Shown piece by piece: positions 55,705 to 64,000 of a stretch of DNA of 64,000 nucleotides. A model generated the notes under the pieces. That model was not told the origin of the DNA. It saw nothing but the letters and a program-made list of their open reading frames with translations, and did no database searches. A program made the translations under genes and the position numbers. This DNA comes from Carnobacteriaceae bacterium zg-84. GTDB taxonomy: Bacteria > Bacillota > Bacilli > Lactobacillales > Aerococcaceae. Where the stretch lies: assembly GCA_013874835.1 (NCBI GenBank), contig CP059430.1, forward strand, positions 186,001-250,000. The letters are read 5' to 3'. The number at the start of each line of letters is the position of its first letter. Positions within the stretch are counted from its first letter, which is position 1.

Positions 55705-56913
55705 ATGGAATTTGTATCAAGACCTATGTATCTTGAATTTTTACAAAGACATAAAGATAAACCAATCATTAAAATTGTGAGTGGCGTTAGACGTGCTGGG
55801 AAATCTGTTTTGTTTACACTTTTCAAAAAAAATTTAATGGAAAGTGGTGTTTTTGAAGAACAAATTATTTCTGTGAATTTTGAAGATTTAAGTTTTTATG
55901 AATTGCGTGATTTTAAACGATTGTATGCGTATATTCAAGAGCATTTGATAGAGAATAAAAAATGTTATATTTTTTTAGATGAAATTCAACATGTACCTAA
56001 TTTTGAATTAGTAGTAGATAGTTTGTTTATTAAACCTAATGTGGATATTTATATGACAGGTTCAAATGCCTATTTTATGAGTAGTCAGTTAGCAACTAAT
56101 TTAACAGGACGTTATGTTGAATTAGAAGTTCTACCACTATCTTTTTCAGAGTACATACAAGGATTGTCAAATAAACAAGACCATATTGTATTATCAGATG
56201 CTTTTAATCAATACGCATTTAGTGCTTTTCCATATCTTTTGCAAACAGAAAACTTTTTAGAACGTGTGGAATATTTAAGAGGTATTTATCATTCTGTTTT
56301 AGTGAATGATATTGTATCACGTATAGGAAATCCTAATACGTCATTATTAGAAAGAATTATTCGAACATTGTTGAGTAATGTTGGAAGCTTAGTATCAACC
56401 AATAAAATAAAAAATACATTGATAAGTCAACATGTGACGATTTCTCATAGTTCTTTAGAAAATTATCTTGAAGCATTAACAGATAGTCTGCTTTTTTATG
56501 CTGTTCCACGCTTTGATGTAAAAGGGCGAGAGTTATTGCAACGTCTAGAAAAATATTACACTGTCGATTTAGGATTTCGACATCTATTATTACCAGATCA
56601 TCAGGAAGATTTTGGACATCTTTTAGAAAATATTGTGTATTTAGAATTGCGTAGAAAATATGCGAAGGTATATGTTGGAAATGTTGGGAAATATGAAGTG
56701 GATTTTGTGGTTATCACAGATAAAGGAACGTATGCTTATTATCAAGTCAGTGAAACAACTTTAGCACCCGAAACACTTGAACGGGAGCTACGTCCATTAA
56801 GAGAAATCAATGATCAATTTCCAAAATATTTATTAACAATGGATACAATACAACCAAGTGCCAATTATAACGGAATAGAAAAAAAGAATATTATTGATTG
56901 GTTGTGTGAATAA
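55705..56913 (+). CDS. AAA-family ATPase with DUF4143-type C-terminus
   Basis: This 402-residue protein belongs to the AAA_14/DUF4143 group: Walker A SGVRRAGKSV near 28, Walker B YIFLDEIQHV near 93, sensor-like YMTGSNAYFMSS near 122, LTGRYVELEVLPLSFSEYI near 140. A C-terminal domain contains DLGFRHLL and a PD-(D/E)xK-like segment (ENIVYLELRRKYAK, VDFVVITDKGTYAYYQVS). These genes are widespread and patchy; their function is unknown, though the C-terminal motif recalls nucleases. It is monocistronic with its own palindrome-covered promoter. Confidence 0.82.
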   Translation: MEFVSRPMYLEFLQRHKDKPIIKIVSGVRRAGKSVLFTLFKKNLMESGVFEEQIISVNFEDLSFYELRDFKRLYAYIQEHLIENKKCYIFLDEIQHVPNFELVVDSLFIKPNVDIYMTGSNAYFMSSQLATNLTGRYVELEVLPLSFSEYIQGLSNKQDHIVLSDAFNQYAFSAFPYLLQTENFLERVEYLRGIYHSVLVNDIVSRIGNPNTSLLERIIRTLLSNVGSLVSTNKIKNTLISQHVTISHSSLENYLEALTDSLLFYAVPRFDVKGRELLQRLEKYYTVDLGFRHLLLPDHQEDFGHLLENIVYLELRRKYAKVYVGNVGKYEVDFVVITDKGTYAYYQVSETTLAPETLERELRPLREINDQFPKYLLTMDTIQPSANYNGIEKKNIIDWLCE

Positions 56914-56956
56914 GCATGTTTTTATGATAAATAAATATTTTGAATAGAATACATAA

Positions 56957-56994
56957 ATAAGGAAAGACAATCTCATTATCTTTCCTTATTTTTT
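56957..56994 (+). terminator. Terminator of the AAA/DUF4143-type gene
   Basis: AATAAGGAAAGA pairs with TCTTTCCTTATT around a 10-nt loop, followed by T4. Confidence 0.85.
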
Positions 56995-57027
56995 GTCAAA
57001 ATAATGATTATAAATGACCGAAAATGA

Positions 57028-57055
57028 TTGATTTTGATTGAAAAATCGTTATAAT
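57028..57055 (+). promoter_or_regulatory. Promoter of the fru operon
   Basis: TTGATT (57028-57033), a 16-bp spacer and TATAAT (57050-57055). Repeated TGATT/AATGA elements (57003-57040) overlap it and are candidates for FruR binding. Confidence 0.55.
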
Positions 57056-57086
57056 AGGTGGTGCATAGGAAAGGGAGGGCTGTTTT

Positions 57087-57833
57087 ATGTTGGCAACGGA
57101 AAGACATCGTTTGATTTTAGACTTATTAGCACGTCAAAAGAGTGTCACGGTACTTGAATTTGTGGAAACATTAAAAAGTTCACAGGCAACCATTCGACGA
57201 GATTTACAGTATCTTGAAGAAAAGAGAAAACTAAAGCGAGTACATGGTGGAGCAGAATGTTTAACGCCGTCTAGTGAAGAAAGTTTACTGACCGATAAAT
57301 TAGTGTGGTATACAAAGGAAAAACAAGCGATTGGTAAATATGTTGCAACGCACTTTTTATCGCAAGTAAAAAGAATTTATTTAGATGCGGGATCAACAAC
57401 ACACAATATTATTCCTTTTTTAAGTGCAACAAAGCATGAAGTGATTACCAATGGGGTACATCATGTGAGTGCTTTGTTAGAATATGGTATTCCAACGTTA
57501 TTAGTTGGAGGTCAATTAAAACAAACGACACAAGCTATTATTGGGAGTGTGGCGTTACAGCAATTACAACAATATCAATTCGATATGGCTATTTTAGGAA
57601 CAAATGGTATTGATTTTTCGTTTGGTTTCTCAACGCCCGATTCAGAAGAGGCAATGATTAAACAGCTCGTGAAAAATCATGCCAATCAAACAATTATTGT
57701 ATCCGATTCATCAAAATTCGATAAAAAATCATTTCATCAATTTGCGACGTTTGAAGATACTATGTTGGTTGTCGATAGTTGTCCTAAAAAATATCAGCGT
57801 TACCACAATATTTATACAGTGAAGGAGGGATAA
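57087..57833 (+). CDS. fruR: DeoR-family fructose operon regulator
   Basis: This 248-residue repressor has an N-terminal DeoR helix-turn-helix (residues 5-58; SVTVLEFVETLKSSQATIRR, then DLQYLEE) and a sugar-phosphate-sensing domain (YLDAGSTTHNIIPFL, NGIDFSFGFSTPDSEEA). It is first in fruR-fruK-fruA; the effector in relatives is fructose-1-phosphate. SD GGGAGGG. Confidence 0.92.
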   Translation: MLATERHRLILDLLARQKSVTVLEFVETLKSSQATIRRDLQYLEEKRKLKRVHGGAECLTPSSEESLLTDKLVWYTKEKQAIGKYVATHFLSQVKRIYLDAGSTTHNIIPFLSATKHEVITNGVHHVSALLEYGIPTLLVGGQLKQTTQAIIGSVALQQLQQYQFDMAILGTNGIDFSFGFSTPDSEEAMIKQLVKNHANQTIIVSDSSKFDKKSFHQFATFEDTMLVVDSCPKKYQRYHNIYTVKEG

Positions 57834-57834
57834 C

Positions 57835-58755
57835 ATGCTTTATACGATTACATTTAATCCAGCCGTTGATTTAGTGATAAATGTACCGAGTGTTACCTTG
57901 GGCGATTTAAACCGCTCCGTAGGAGAAAATTACGTTGCCGGTGGCAAAGGTATCAATATGTCTGTTATTTTAAAACGTTTAGGATTTGTGAATACAGCAG
58001 TTGCATTTTTAGGTGGCTTTTCAGGAACGTATATTCAGTCAGAATTAGAAAAAGACAATATTATAGTGAAACGTATTGAGATAGACGGTATTACACGTAT
58101 CAATGTGAAATTAAAAAGTCAAGAAGAAACAGAAATCAATGCGAATGGTGCATACGTTTCAAAAGAGAAATTTGAAGAATTGTACACGTATTTTGAAAAT
58201 GTCTTGACGAATGAAGACACAGTCTTTTTAGCAGGGAATAAAGCACCTGGCATGACAAGTGAACATTATGTGATGATTGCTAAACTATGTCAAGAAAAAG
58301 GTACAAAATTAGTACTAGATACAACAAAAGAATTATTAACACAATGTTTGCCGTATGAACCATTTATTATTAAGCCAAATCATCATGAATTAGGCGAATT
58401 GTTTGATGTTGTGATTGATAGTGAAGAACAAATTATCCACTATGCAAAACAATTACAAAAACAAGGTGCAAAAAATGTACTTGTTTCTCGTGGGAAAGAG
58501 GGTTCTTTGTTAGTCACAACAGACGGTCAAATTTTCACAGCTAATGTACCTAAAGGTACGGTTGTGAACTCGGTAGGAGCAGGGGATTCTATGTTGGCAG
58601 GATTTATGTCCTCTTACTTACAAACAGGAGATTATATGACTGCACTTAAACAAGGTGCAGCTACGGGAAGTGCAACAGCTTTTTCGGTAGGTATTGCTAC
58701 ATTAGAATTGATTGATACATTATTACCACAAATAACAGTGACTAAAATACAATAG
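57835..58755 (+). CDS. fruK: 1-Phosphofructokinase
   Basis: This 306-residue PfkB-family kinase converts fructose-1-phosphate to fructose-1,6-bisphosphate. Motifs: YTITFNPAVDLV at the start, GGKGINMSVILKRLG near 37 and NSVGAGDSMLAGFM near 244 with the catalytic Asp. It starts 1 bp after the fruR stop, preceded by GGAGGG. Confidence 0.95.
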   Translation: MLYTITFNPAVDLVINVPSVTLGDLNRSVGENYVAGGKGINMSVILKRLGFVNTAVAFLGGFSGTYIQSELEKDNIIVKRIEIDGITRINVKLKSQEETEINANGAYVSKEKFEELYTYFENVLTNEDTVFLAGNKAPGMTSEHYVMIAKLCQEKGTKLVLDTTKELLTQCLPYEPFIIKPNHHELGELFDVVIDSEEQIIHYAKQLQKQGAKNVLVSRGKEGSLLVTTDGQIFTANVPKGTVVNSVGAGDSMLAGFMSSYLQTGDYMTALKQGAATGSATAFSVGIATLELIDTLLPQITVTKIQ

Positions 58756-58770
58756 TAGAAAGGAATATAT

Positions 58771-60711
58771 ATGAGATTATCAGAATTATTTATAAAAGAT
58801 GCAATGACATTAGACTTGCAATCAACAACAAAAGAAGAAACATTATCCGTTTTAGCAAATCGCTTTGCACAAGTTGGAGGTGTAAGTGATGTTGAGGGGT
58901 ATGTAGAAAACTTGAAAAAGCGTGAAGCACAATCCACAACAGGTGTGGGAGATGAAATTGCGATTCCTCATGCACAACATGCTTCTATTCAAAAACCAGC
59001 GATTGTTTTTGGACGTTCTTCACAAGGGATTAACTGGGAATCATTTGACGGTCAACCTGCTAAATTAGTGTTTATGATTGCTGCTCCAGAAGGTGCAGGT
59101 GGCGAACACTTGAAAGCTTTAGCAAGTTTATCAAAAGTATTGATGAATATGGATGCAAAAACAGCTTTATTAAATGCACAATCTCCAGAAGAAGTTATTT
59201 CTGTGATTGAGCAGTTTGAAGAAAAACCAGAAGAAACACCTGAAATGGTAGAGGAAGCATCAAAAACAGATGCGTATGTTTTAGCTGTTACAGCTTGTCC
59301 AACTGGTATTGCACATACTTTTATGGCAGCAGAAAAATTAGAGCAAGCAGGTAAAAAAGCAGGCATCAAGATTAAAGTTGAAACAAATGGCCAAGGTGGT
59401 ATTGGTAATCGTTTAACAGCAAAAGATATTGAAGAAGCGACAGCGATTATCGTTGCGGCTGATAAAAATGTAGAAATGGCTCGTTTTAATGGTAAACCTG
59501 TCATTGTAACAAAAGTAGCGGACGGTATTCATAAAGCGGATGAATTGGTAGAGCGTGCGATGAAGGCAGATGCACCAATTTATAAAGCAGGAGATATTCG
59601 TGAAACAATGGGACAAGATGTTGCCAATGAAAGTTTAGGGCGTAAAGCGTATAAACATTTGATGAATGGTATTTCTCATATGTTACCATTCGTTGTAGCA
59701 GGTGGTATTTTTATTGCGATTTCGTTCTTCTGGGGTATCAATGCGTTTGATCCAAAAGATGCGTCTTACAATGCAGCTGCTCAATTTATTTTCACATTAG
59801 GTAAATTGTCATTTGCAATGATGTTACCAGTTTTAGCTGGTTTTATTGGTCATTCTATTGCCGACCGTCCAGGTTTAGTTGTTGGTTTTATGGGTGGTAT
59901 TTTAGCGAATCCGGGTGTGTTATCTGATTCCAATGGATTGGTAGAAGCATCACATATTCAACCGTCTGGTTTTTTAGGTGCATTAGTTGCCGGTTTCTTA
60001 GCAGGTGGTATTATTATATTCTTGCGTAAAGCATTTGCATGGTTACCAAAATCATTGGAAGGTTTAAAACCAATTTTCTTATTCCCTATTTTTGGAACAC
60101 TGATTATGGGACTTTTAATGATTTTAGTATTAAATGCACCAATGGCAGCTATTACAAATGGTTTAACAACATTTATTGATTCTATTCCGACAGAATTAAA
60201 AATGGTTGTTGGATTTGTTGTCGGTGGTATGATGGCGATTGATATGGGTGGCCCAATCAATAAAGCAGCATATGCTACTGGAACAGCTTTAGTAACGACA
60301 GCAGCGGCTGGTGCTGGTTCAGATGTAATGGCAGCTGTTATGGTTGGTGGTATGGTACCGCCAATGGCAATTTTCTTCTCTGCTTTAATCAAAAAAGATT
60401 TATGGGAAGAATCTCAACGTGATAGTGCATTAGTAAACTGTGTCATGGGTATGGCGTTTATTACAGAAGGCGCTATTCCATTTGCGGCATCAAATCCAGC
60501 TAAAGTTATACCTGCTCTAGCTCTTTCAAGTGGTGTTGCCGGTGCATTAAGTATGTTATTAGGTGCAAGTAGCCGTGTACCACATGGTGGATTCTTTGCT
60601 TTAATGACAAATGGTATTATCAATCCGTTTGGATTTTTTGCAGCATGGATTATTGGTTCACTATTAGGTGCAATTTTATTGATTGTATTTGTAGGTAAAA
60701 AGAAAGCATAG
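58771..60711 (+). CDS. fruA: PTS fructose transporter EIIABC
   Basis: This 646-residue protein imports fructose as fructose-1-phosphate. Domain order: EIIA (1-150) with phospho-His67 in IAIPHAQH, EIIB (168-270) with phospho-Cys176 in VTACPTGIAHTFMA, and EIIC (about 295-640) with MAIDMGGPINKAAY and many helices. The A-B-C order in one chain is typical of Firmicutes FruA. Product feeds FruK encoded upstream. Confidence 0.95.
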   Translation: MRLSELFIKDAMTLDLQSTTKEETLSVLANRFAQVGGVSDVEGYVENLKKREAQSTTGVGDEIAIPHAQHASIQKPAIVFGRSSQGINWESFDGQPAKLVFMIAAPEGAGGEHLKALASLSKVLMNMDAKTALLNAQSPEEVISVIEQFEEKPEETPEMVEEASKTDAYVLAVTACPTGIAHTFMAAEKLEQAGKKAGIKIKVETNGQGGIGNRLTAKDIEEATAIIVAADKNVEMARFNGKPVIVTKVADGIHKADELVERAMKADAPIYKAGDIRETMGQDVANESLGRKAYKHLMNGISHMLPFVVAGGIFIAISFFWGINAFDPKDASYNAAAQFIFTLGKLSFAMMLPVLAGFIGHSIADRPGLVVGFMGGILANPGVLSDSNGLVEASHIQPSGFLGALVAGFLAGGIIIFLRKAFAWLPKSLEGLKPIFLFPIFGTLIMGLLMILVLNAPMAAITNGLTTFIDSIPTELKMVVGFVVGGMMAIDMGGPINKAAYATGTALVTTAAAGAGSDVMAAVMVGGMVPPMAIFFSALIKKDLWEESQRDSALVNCVMGMAFITEGAIPFAASNPAKVIPALALSSGVAGALSMLLGASSRVPHGGFFALMTNGIINPFGFFAAWIIGSLLGAILLIVFVGKKKA

Positions 60712-60720
60712 TAAAACATA

Positions 60721-60758
60721 ACGCTACCCACGGAAACATTCGTTTCCGTGGGTAGCGT
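60721..60758. terminator. Bidirectional terminator after fruA
   Basis: A 17-bp perfect stem (ACGCTACCCACGGAAAC and complement) and a 4-nt loop, with T-rich flank on the plus strand. It also lies just beyond the converging gene on the minus strand. Confidence 0.85.
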
Positions 60759-60768
60759 TTATTTATGA

Positions 60769-61089
60769 TTAATGCGTAAAAAATCCTATTTTTTGAGGCC
60801 CTAGTTCAAGGTTCATTGTATCGAAAAATAGACGAATAGAACTGTATAGCCCGTAGTGATAAAAAGTACCTTTGTGTAATGGTGTATATAATGTCACACT
60901 GTCAACAAGGCTTTTTTCTTTTTCTGTTAAGTGAATGCCACCGTTTATAGCATGATTGTCATAGGAAATTGTTTGTCCTGTTTTTAAGTGTATGGTTTGT
61001 CCGGTAGGTTTTGTTGCTGCTTCTATTTTATGTTGAAAAAGAAACGGCAGACAAAGACAGGTAAGTAAAACATATTTTTTTGTTTTCAT
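60769..61089 (-). CDS. Small secreted protein, function unknown
   Basis: This 106-residue protein has a clear signal peptide (MKTKKYVLLTCLCLPFLF, cleavage near KIEAAT, residue 25), so the mature part is about 80 residues. It contains THLK/GQTI-type beta strands and ends in GFFTH. No cysteines remain after cleavage and no family is recognised. ATG 61089 has GAGG 8 nt upstream; ATG 61095 is too close. It stands alone between the fru terminator and the cation transporter gene. Confidence 0.6.
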   Translation of the reverse strand: MKTKKYVLLTCLCLPFLFQHKIEAATKPTGQTIHLKTGQTISYDNHAINGGIHLTEKEKSLVDSVTLYTPLHKGTFYHYGLYSSIRLFFDTMNLELGPQKIGFFTH

Positions 61090-61178
61090 AGTCATTTCCT
61101 CACTTTCTTATATTTATTATACACTTGATATATGAATATATCGAGTGGAAATAGTGAGTTTTTGTTGTTTTTATTTAA

Positions 61179-61236
61179 ATGATAGAAAGCGTATTGCTTT
61201 CTATCATAAAGATTTTAGAGCAATACGCTTTTTATG
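61179..61236. repeat. Overlapping alternative hairpins
   Basis: ATGATAGAAAGC pairs with GCTTTCTATCAT (61179-61207, 5-nt loop). Alternatively AAAGCGTATTGCT pairs with AGCAATACGCTTT (61186-61231), which is followed by TTTT on the plus strand. The two structures exclude each other. No plus-strand gene ends here. Confidence 0.6.
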
Positions 61237-61306
61237 AGATCTAGTTTGATAATATTGGAACATTTGATAAACTCATATTTTTTAAGAGCGTTTTTCATCG
61301 TTGTTT

Positions 61307-62179
61307 TTATTCATAAGGTTCAACGTGAACATCGGTAAAGGTTACACCAAATTGTTCACTTAATTCTTTTTCTATGGTTTCAGTCACATCATGACTTTCT
61401 TTTACCGTTAAGTGTGCATTCATTAAAACTGTGACATCAACATAAATATTTGCTCCGTAATGACGTGCTTTTATGGAGCGGACGTCATGTATTTCTGGGT
61501 GAGATAAAATGAGTTTTCTAAATGGTTCTAATTGTTCGGTATCAAAGCCATCGGACAGAGCGAAGGCACTTTCTTTAAAGACGGAAAAAGCGGTATTTAA
61601 AATAAAGGCAGATACAAAAATCGCCATGATACTATCAATCCAATACCATTTAAACAAAACTGCAAAGAAAATAGAAATAGCGGTTGATAAACTGGTAAAT
61701 GCATCAGCTAAGTTATTTTGTGCAACGGCTTTTAATCCCATGGATTGAATACGGTTTGCAAGGCGATGATTATAAAAATAAGTTGCAAACATTAAGGCAC
61801 TGGCGAATATGCCAATGGCTGCTAGGCTTAAATCAAAATTAGGTTCTTCTTGTTGAACTAGTGATGTAAAAGAGGAGAATAATACTTGTAATCCGATAAA
61901 ACACATAATAAAAGAACTCATTAAACTAGAAATACCTTCTACTTTCCAGTGCCCGTATTGATGTTCTTCATCGGCAGGTTGTTTTGCCAATCGGATACCG
62001 AAAAAAACGGCAACGGAGGATAATACGTCGGTAAAGTTATTCCAACCGTCAGCGGAAAGTGCCGATGATTTGAAAAGAGTACCGAGAATAATTTTTAGTG
62101 ATGCAATAACTGTGTAGATAATGATACTAATAAGTGTCCCTCGTTCAGCGAGGGTTAAATGGTCGTTTTTAAGTTGCAT
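61307..62179 (-). CDS. Cation diffusion facilitator transporter
   Basis: This 290-residue CDF-family exporter of divalent metals has five to six membrane helices to about residue 200 and a cytosolic C-terminal domain (SHPEIHDVRSIKARHYGANI). Metal-site candidates are Asp and Asn in SADGWNNFTDVLSS near 42-55, His in EEHQYGHWKVEG near 71-82 and Asp in WIDSIMAIFVS near 174. Zinc, iron or manganese cannot be told apart from this. SD AAAGGGA. A palindrome and T-tract lie in its leader. Confidence 0.9.
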   Translation of the reverse strand: MQLKNDHLTLAERGTLISIIIYTVIASLKIILGTLFKSSALSADGWNNFTDVLSSVAVFFGIRLAKQPADEEHQYGHWKVEGISSLMSSFIMCFIGLQVLFSSFTSLVQQEEPNFDLSLAAIGIFASALMFATYFYNHRLANRIQSMGLKAVAQNNLADAFTSLSTAISIFFAVLFKWYWIDSIMAIFVSAFILNTAFSVFKESAFALSDGFDTEQLEPFRKLILSHPEIHDVRSIKARHYGANIYVDVTVLMNAHLTVKESHDVTETIEKELSEQFGVTFTDVHVEPYE

Positions 62180-62198
62180 ACTTATCCCTTTCTACATG

Positions 62199-62226
62199 AA
62201 AAAACTAGAAACCACGTGATTTCTAG
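62199..62226 (-). promoter_or_regulatory. Palindrome/attenuator-like hairpin in the CDF gene leader
   Basis: CTAGAAA and TTTCTAG flank a CACGTG centre, a 22-bp near-perfect palindrome (62205-62226). On the minus strand T6 follows. An extended -10 (TTGATATAAT on the minus strand, near 62256-62247) places it in the 5' UTR. It could be an operator or an intrinsic terminator-type attenuator. Confidence 0.5.
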
Positions 62227-62337
62227 TAGCTTTAAATGATGTCTTTATTATATCAAAATTTCTTGTTTTTGAATAGTTTTAGTATCTGTTTAAAGTATGT
62301 TATAATAAAGAATATTCATAACAGTGAGGTGATGATA

Positions 62338-62601
62338 TTGGCATCACGTATGGAAAAAAATCATGGGAAAAAACGAGAGCTAGAAGAAAAAACGCTTTTC
62401 AAAGATCCTGAAATATTAACACCAGAAGATAGACAGTTATTAGATGAGATGTACCAAGCACATCTTAAAGAGCAAGAACAAAGAGAAAGAGAACAATATA
62501 AAATCAATCGATTAAATGATATGAACCGATTTTTAAATTGGGGCATCGTTATTGTCAGTATTTTATTATGTATTGTTTTATATGTTGCATTTACGAAATA
62601 G
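62338..62601 (+). CDS. Small membrane protein, function unknown
   Basis: This 87-residue protein has a highly charged N-terminal two-thirds (RMEKNHGKKRELEEKTLF, EQEQREREQYK) and one C-terminal membrane helix (NWGIVIVSILLCIVLYVAF). TTG 62338 follows GAGGTG at 6 nt; in-frame starts further upstream lie before the extended -10 TGTTATAAT (62298-62306). It is 16 bp before mtnN, probably cotranscribed. No function is assigned. Confidence 0.65.
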   Translation: MASRMEKNHGKKRELEEKTLFKDPEILTPEDRQLLDEMYQAHLKEQEQREREQYKINRLNDMNRFLNWGIVIVSILLCIVLYVAFTK

Positions 62602-62617
62602 GAAAGGTAGAGAATAG

Positions 62618-63307
62618 ATGAAAATAGGAATTATTGGTGCTATGGCACAAGAAACAGTTTTGTTAAAAACAAAGATGAGTGATATTGTTGAAAAACAATG
62701 TTATCATTTAACATTTATTACGGGGCGATTGTATCAACATGATATTGTGCTAGTACAGTCCGGTATTGGAAAAGTTAATTCAACAATAGCAACGACACTA
62801 TTGATTAGTCAATTTGACGTTGATTATGTGATTAACACTGGTTCGGCAGGTAGTCTGAAAAAAGGCTTATCCATTGGAGATGTTGTGGTGTCTAATCAAG
62901 TAGCCTATCATGATGCAGATGCAACGGTATTTGGGTATAAAGTGGGACAAATCCCTCAAATGCCATTATATTACAAAGCGAATGAACAGTTAATGGCACA
63001 CGCACAAAAAGCAATCGAAAAAGTATCTTTGCGAGCTAATGTTGGTGAGATTGTATCGGCAGATACATTTGTAGCTGCTCCGGAAAGTATTGCGCGTATT
63101 CAAAAATATTTCCCAGATGCTCTTTGTACAGAAATGGAAGGTGCATCTATTGCCCAAACATGTCATGTATTAGGAGTACCATTTGTTGTGGTACGTGCCA
63201 TTTCAGATAATGCAGACAATGAAGCACCTGTTTCATTTGATGAATTTATTGTTACAGCAGGTGAAAAATCAGCACAAATGGTCTTAGCAATGTTGGAGGA
63301 TATGTAA
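62618..63307 (+). CDS. mtnN: 5'-methylthioadenosine/S-adenosylhomocysteine nucleosidase
   Basis: This 229-residue enzyme removes adenine from MTA and SAH; its product S-ribosylhomocysteine feeds AI-2 synthesis. The start MKIGIIGAMAQE carries the catalytic Glu12; NTGSAGSLKKGLSIGDVVVS near 75, TEMEGASIAQ near 172 and the catalytic Asp in AISDNAD near 197 are present. It overlaps the next gene by one base. Confidence 0.96.
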   Translation: MKIGIIGAMAQETVLLKTKMSDIVEKQCYHLTFITGRLYQHDIVLVQSGIGKVNSTIATTLLISQFDVDYVINTGSAGSLKKGLSIGDVVVSNQVAYHDADATVFGYKVGQIPQMPLYYKANEQLMAHAQKAIEKVSLRANVGEIVSADTFVAAPESIARIQKYFPDALCTEMEGASIAQTCHVLGVPFVVVRAISDNADNEAPVSFDEFIVTAGEKSAQMVLAMLEDM

Positions 63308-63849
63308 TGGAATGTTTAATTGTCATTGATTATACGAATGATTTTATTGATGATAATGGGGCGTTAACATGTGGGGAAAATGGGAAAGCGATTGAAGAAA
63401 AGATTATGGAACTGGTTAAGACCTTTAATAAACGTCAAGACTATGTTATTTTTGCGATTGATAAACATGAACGTAATGATGTGTATCATCCTGAAACAAA
63501 ATTATACCCACCACATAATATTGAAGATACACAAGGTAGAGTATTATATGGAAAACTGGAACAATATGCAAAAGCTCATCCGGAATGTTATCAAATGGCC
63601 AAACGCCGTTATTCTGCTTTTTCAGGGACAGAGTTAGATCATCGTTTGCGTGAAAGACATATAGAAGTTATCCATTTATGTGGGGTATGCACAGATATTT
63701 GTGTTTTACATACAGCAATTGATGCTTATGAATTAGGCTATAAAATTGTTATTCATGAAAAAGCCGTCGCAAGTTTTAATGAAGATGGACATCGGTTTGC
63801 ATTAGACCATTTTGAAAAAGTACTCGGTGCAACAATAGAAAGAGGATAG
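63307..63849 (+). CDS. pncA: Nicotinamidase/isochorismatase-family hydrolase (PncA-like)
   Basis: This 180-residue cysteine hydrolase has Asp8 in IDYTNDF, a Lys near 102 (AKRRYSAFSGTEL) and the nucleophilic Cys in HLCGVCTDICVLHT near 120. Metal-ligand-like residues DKHERND near 53 fit nicotinamidase, which salvages nicotinamide for NAD. It starts within the mtnN stop codon (TAATG). Confidence 0.85.
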   Translation: MECLIVIDYTNDFIDDNGALTCGENGKAIEEKIMELVKTFNKRQDYVIFAIDKHERNDVYHPETKLYPPHNIEDTQGRVLYGKLEQYAKAHPECYQMAKRRYSAFSGTELDHRLRERHIEVIHLCGVCTDICVLHTAIDAYELGYKIVIHEKAVASFNEDGHRFALDHFEKVLGATIERG

Positions 63850-63850
63850 C

Positions 63851-64000
63851 ATGAAAATTTTGTTTATAGGTGATATAGTTGGAAATATTGGTCGTGAAAT
63901 GCTTGAAGAAACATTACCAAAATTAAAACAAAAATATCGTCCTCAAGTAACCATTGCCAATGCAGAAAATGCAGCTCATGGTAAAGGTATTACTGAAAAA
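63851..64000 (+). CDS. ymdB: YmdB-like metallophosphodiesterase (5' part)
   Basis: The first 50 codons are present before the window ends. MKILFIGDIVGNIGREML and ANAENAAHGKGIT match the N-terminus of the YmdB/TIGR00282 metallophosphoesterase family, which acts on 2',3'-cyclic nucleotides in B. subtilis. It follows pncA by 1 bp. Confidence 0.85.
   Translation, partial: MKILFIGDIVGNIGREMLEETLPKLKQKYRPQVTIANAENAAHGKGITEK

Noticed and set aside
62199-62300. yybP-ykoY manganese riboswitch before the cation exporter
   Set aside because: The leader is only about 60-70 nt and lacks the conserved loop sequences of that riboswitch.

Overview
The window comes from a low-GC Gram-positive bacterium of the order Lactobacillales. 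Evidence: AT-rich codon use, an LPXTG protein of the SEC10/PgrA type, RexB/RexA-type AddBA, tandem pstB genes, a pneumococcus-like bgaC/mannose-family PTS operon and a group A Streptococcus (FCT)-like pilus locus. A Carnobacteriaceae genus such as Granulicatella would fit, but no rRNA or other decisive marker is present, so the genus is an inference.

Layout. 1-1409: right part of an ISL3-family insertion sequence. 1457-6800: GntR/UTRA regulator divergent from a GH35 beta-galactosidase and a complete mannose-family PTS (EIIB, EIIC, EIID, EIIA). 6841-7500: gene-free, with a palindromic mini-element, IS-like ends and a strong hairpin. 7559-8808: LytTR regulator plus LiaF-like membrane protein behind a direct-repeat operator. 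8967-12133: alcohol dehydrogenase with Rex-like boxes, and class III fructose-1,6-bisphosphatase. 12450-19437: six-gene sortase-assembled pilus operon whose 5' leader carries a G10 tract inside a short reading frame. 19485-21420: complete IS copy and an IS30-family remnant. 21535-24694: rplS, dusB, lysS. 24780-25417: decayed IS copy. 25636-31118: secA, prfB (programmed frameshift), ftsE, ftsX. 31458-36341: pstS-pstC-pstA-pstB-pstB-phoU. 36489-41219: uvrA, a membrane protein, rplM-rpsI. 41326-44034: XRE regulator divergent from an LPXTG surface protein. 44122-45726: third IS copy. 45838-48410: amino-acid ABC transporter behind a leader with a 25-codon ORF and two hairpins. 48485-55511: addB-addA. 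55565-56913: AAA/DUF4143-type ATPase behind two palindromes. 57028-60711: fruR-fruK-fruA. 60769-62179: small secreted protein and a cation diffusion facilitator. 62338-end: small membrane protein, mtnN, a nicotinamidase-like gene and the start of a ymdB-like gene.

How the parts work together. Two sugar systems (host-glycan galactosides through bgaC/PTS, and fructose through fruRKA), a CcpA-type site and Fbp describe a carbohydrate-fermenting commensal. AdhP under redox control fits fermentative NADH balancing. The pilus operon and the SEC10/PgrA-type protein supply the cell surface. Almost all other genes are core functions.

The strongest candidates for undescribed biology are regulatory: the G10 tract in a leader ORF just before the pilus operon (possible ON/OFF switching), the leader ORF with hairpins before the amino-acid transporter, the LytTR direct repeats, and ISL3-related elements that repeatedly sit on the T-tracts of intrinsic terminators. 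No CRISPR array, rRNA or tRNA gene was seen.
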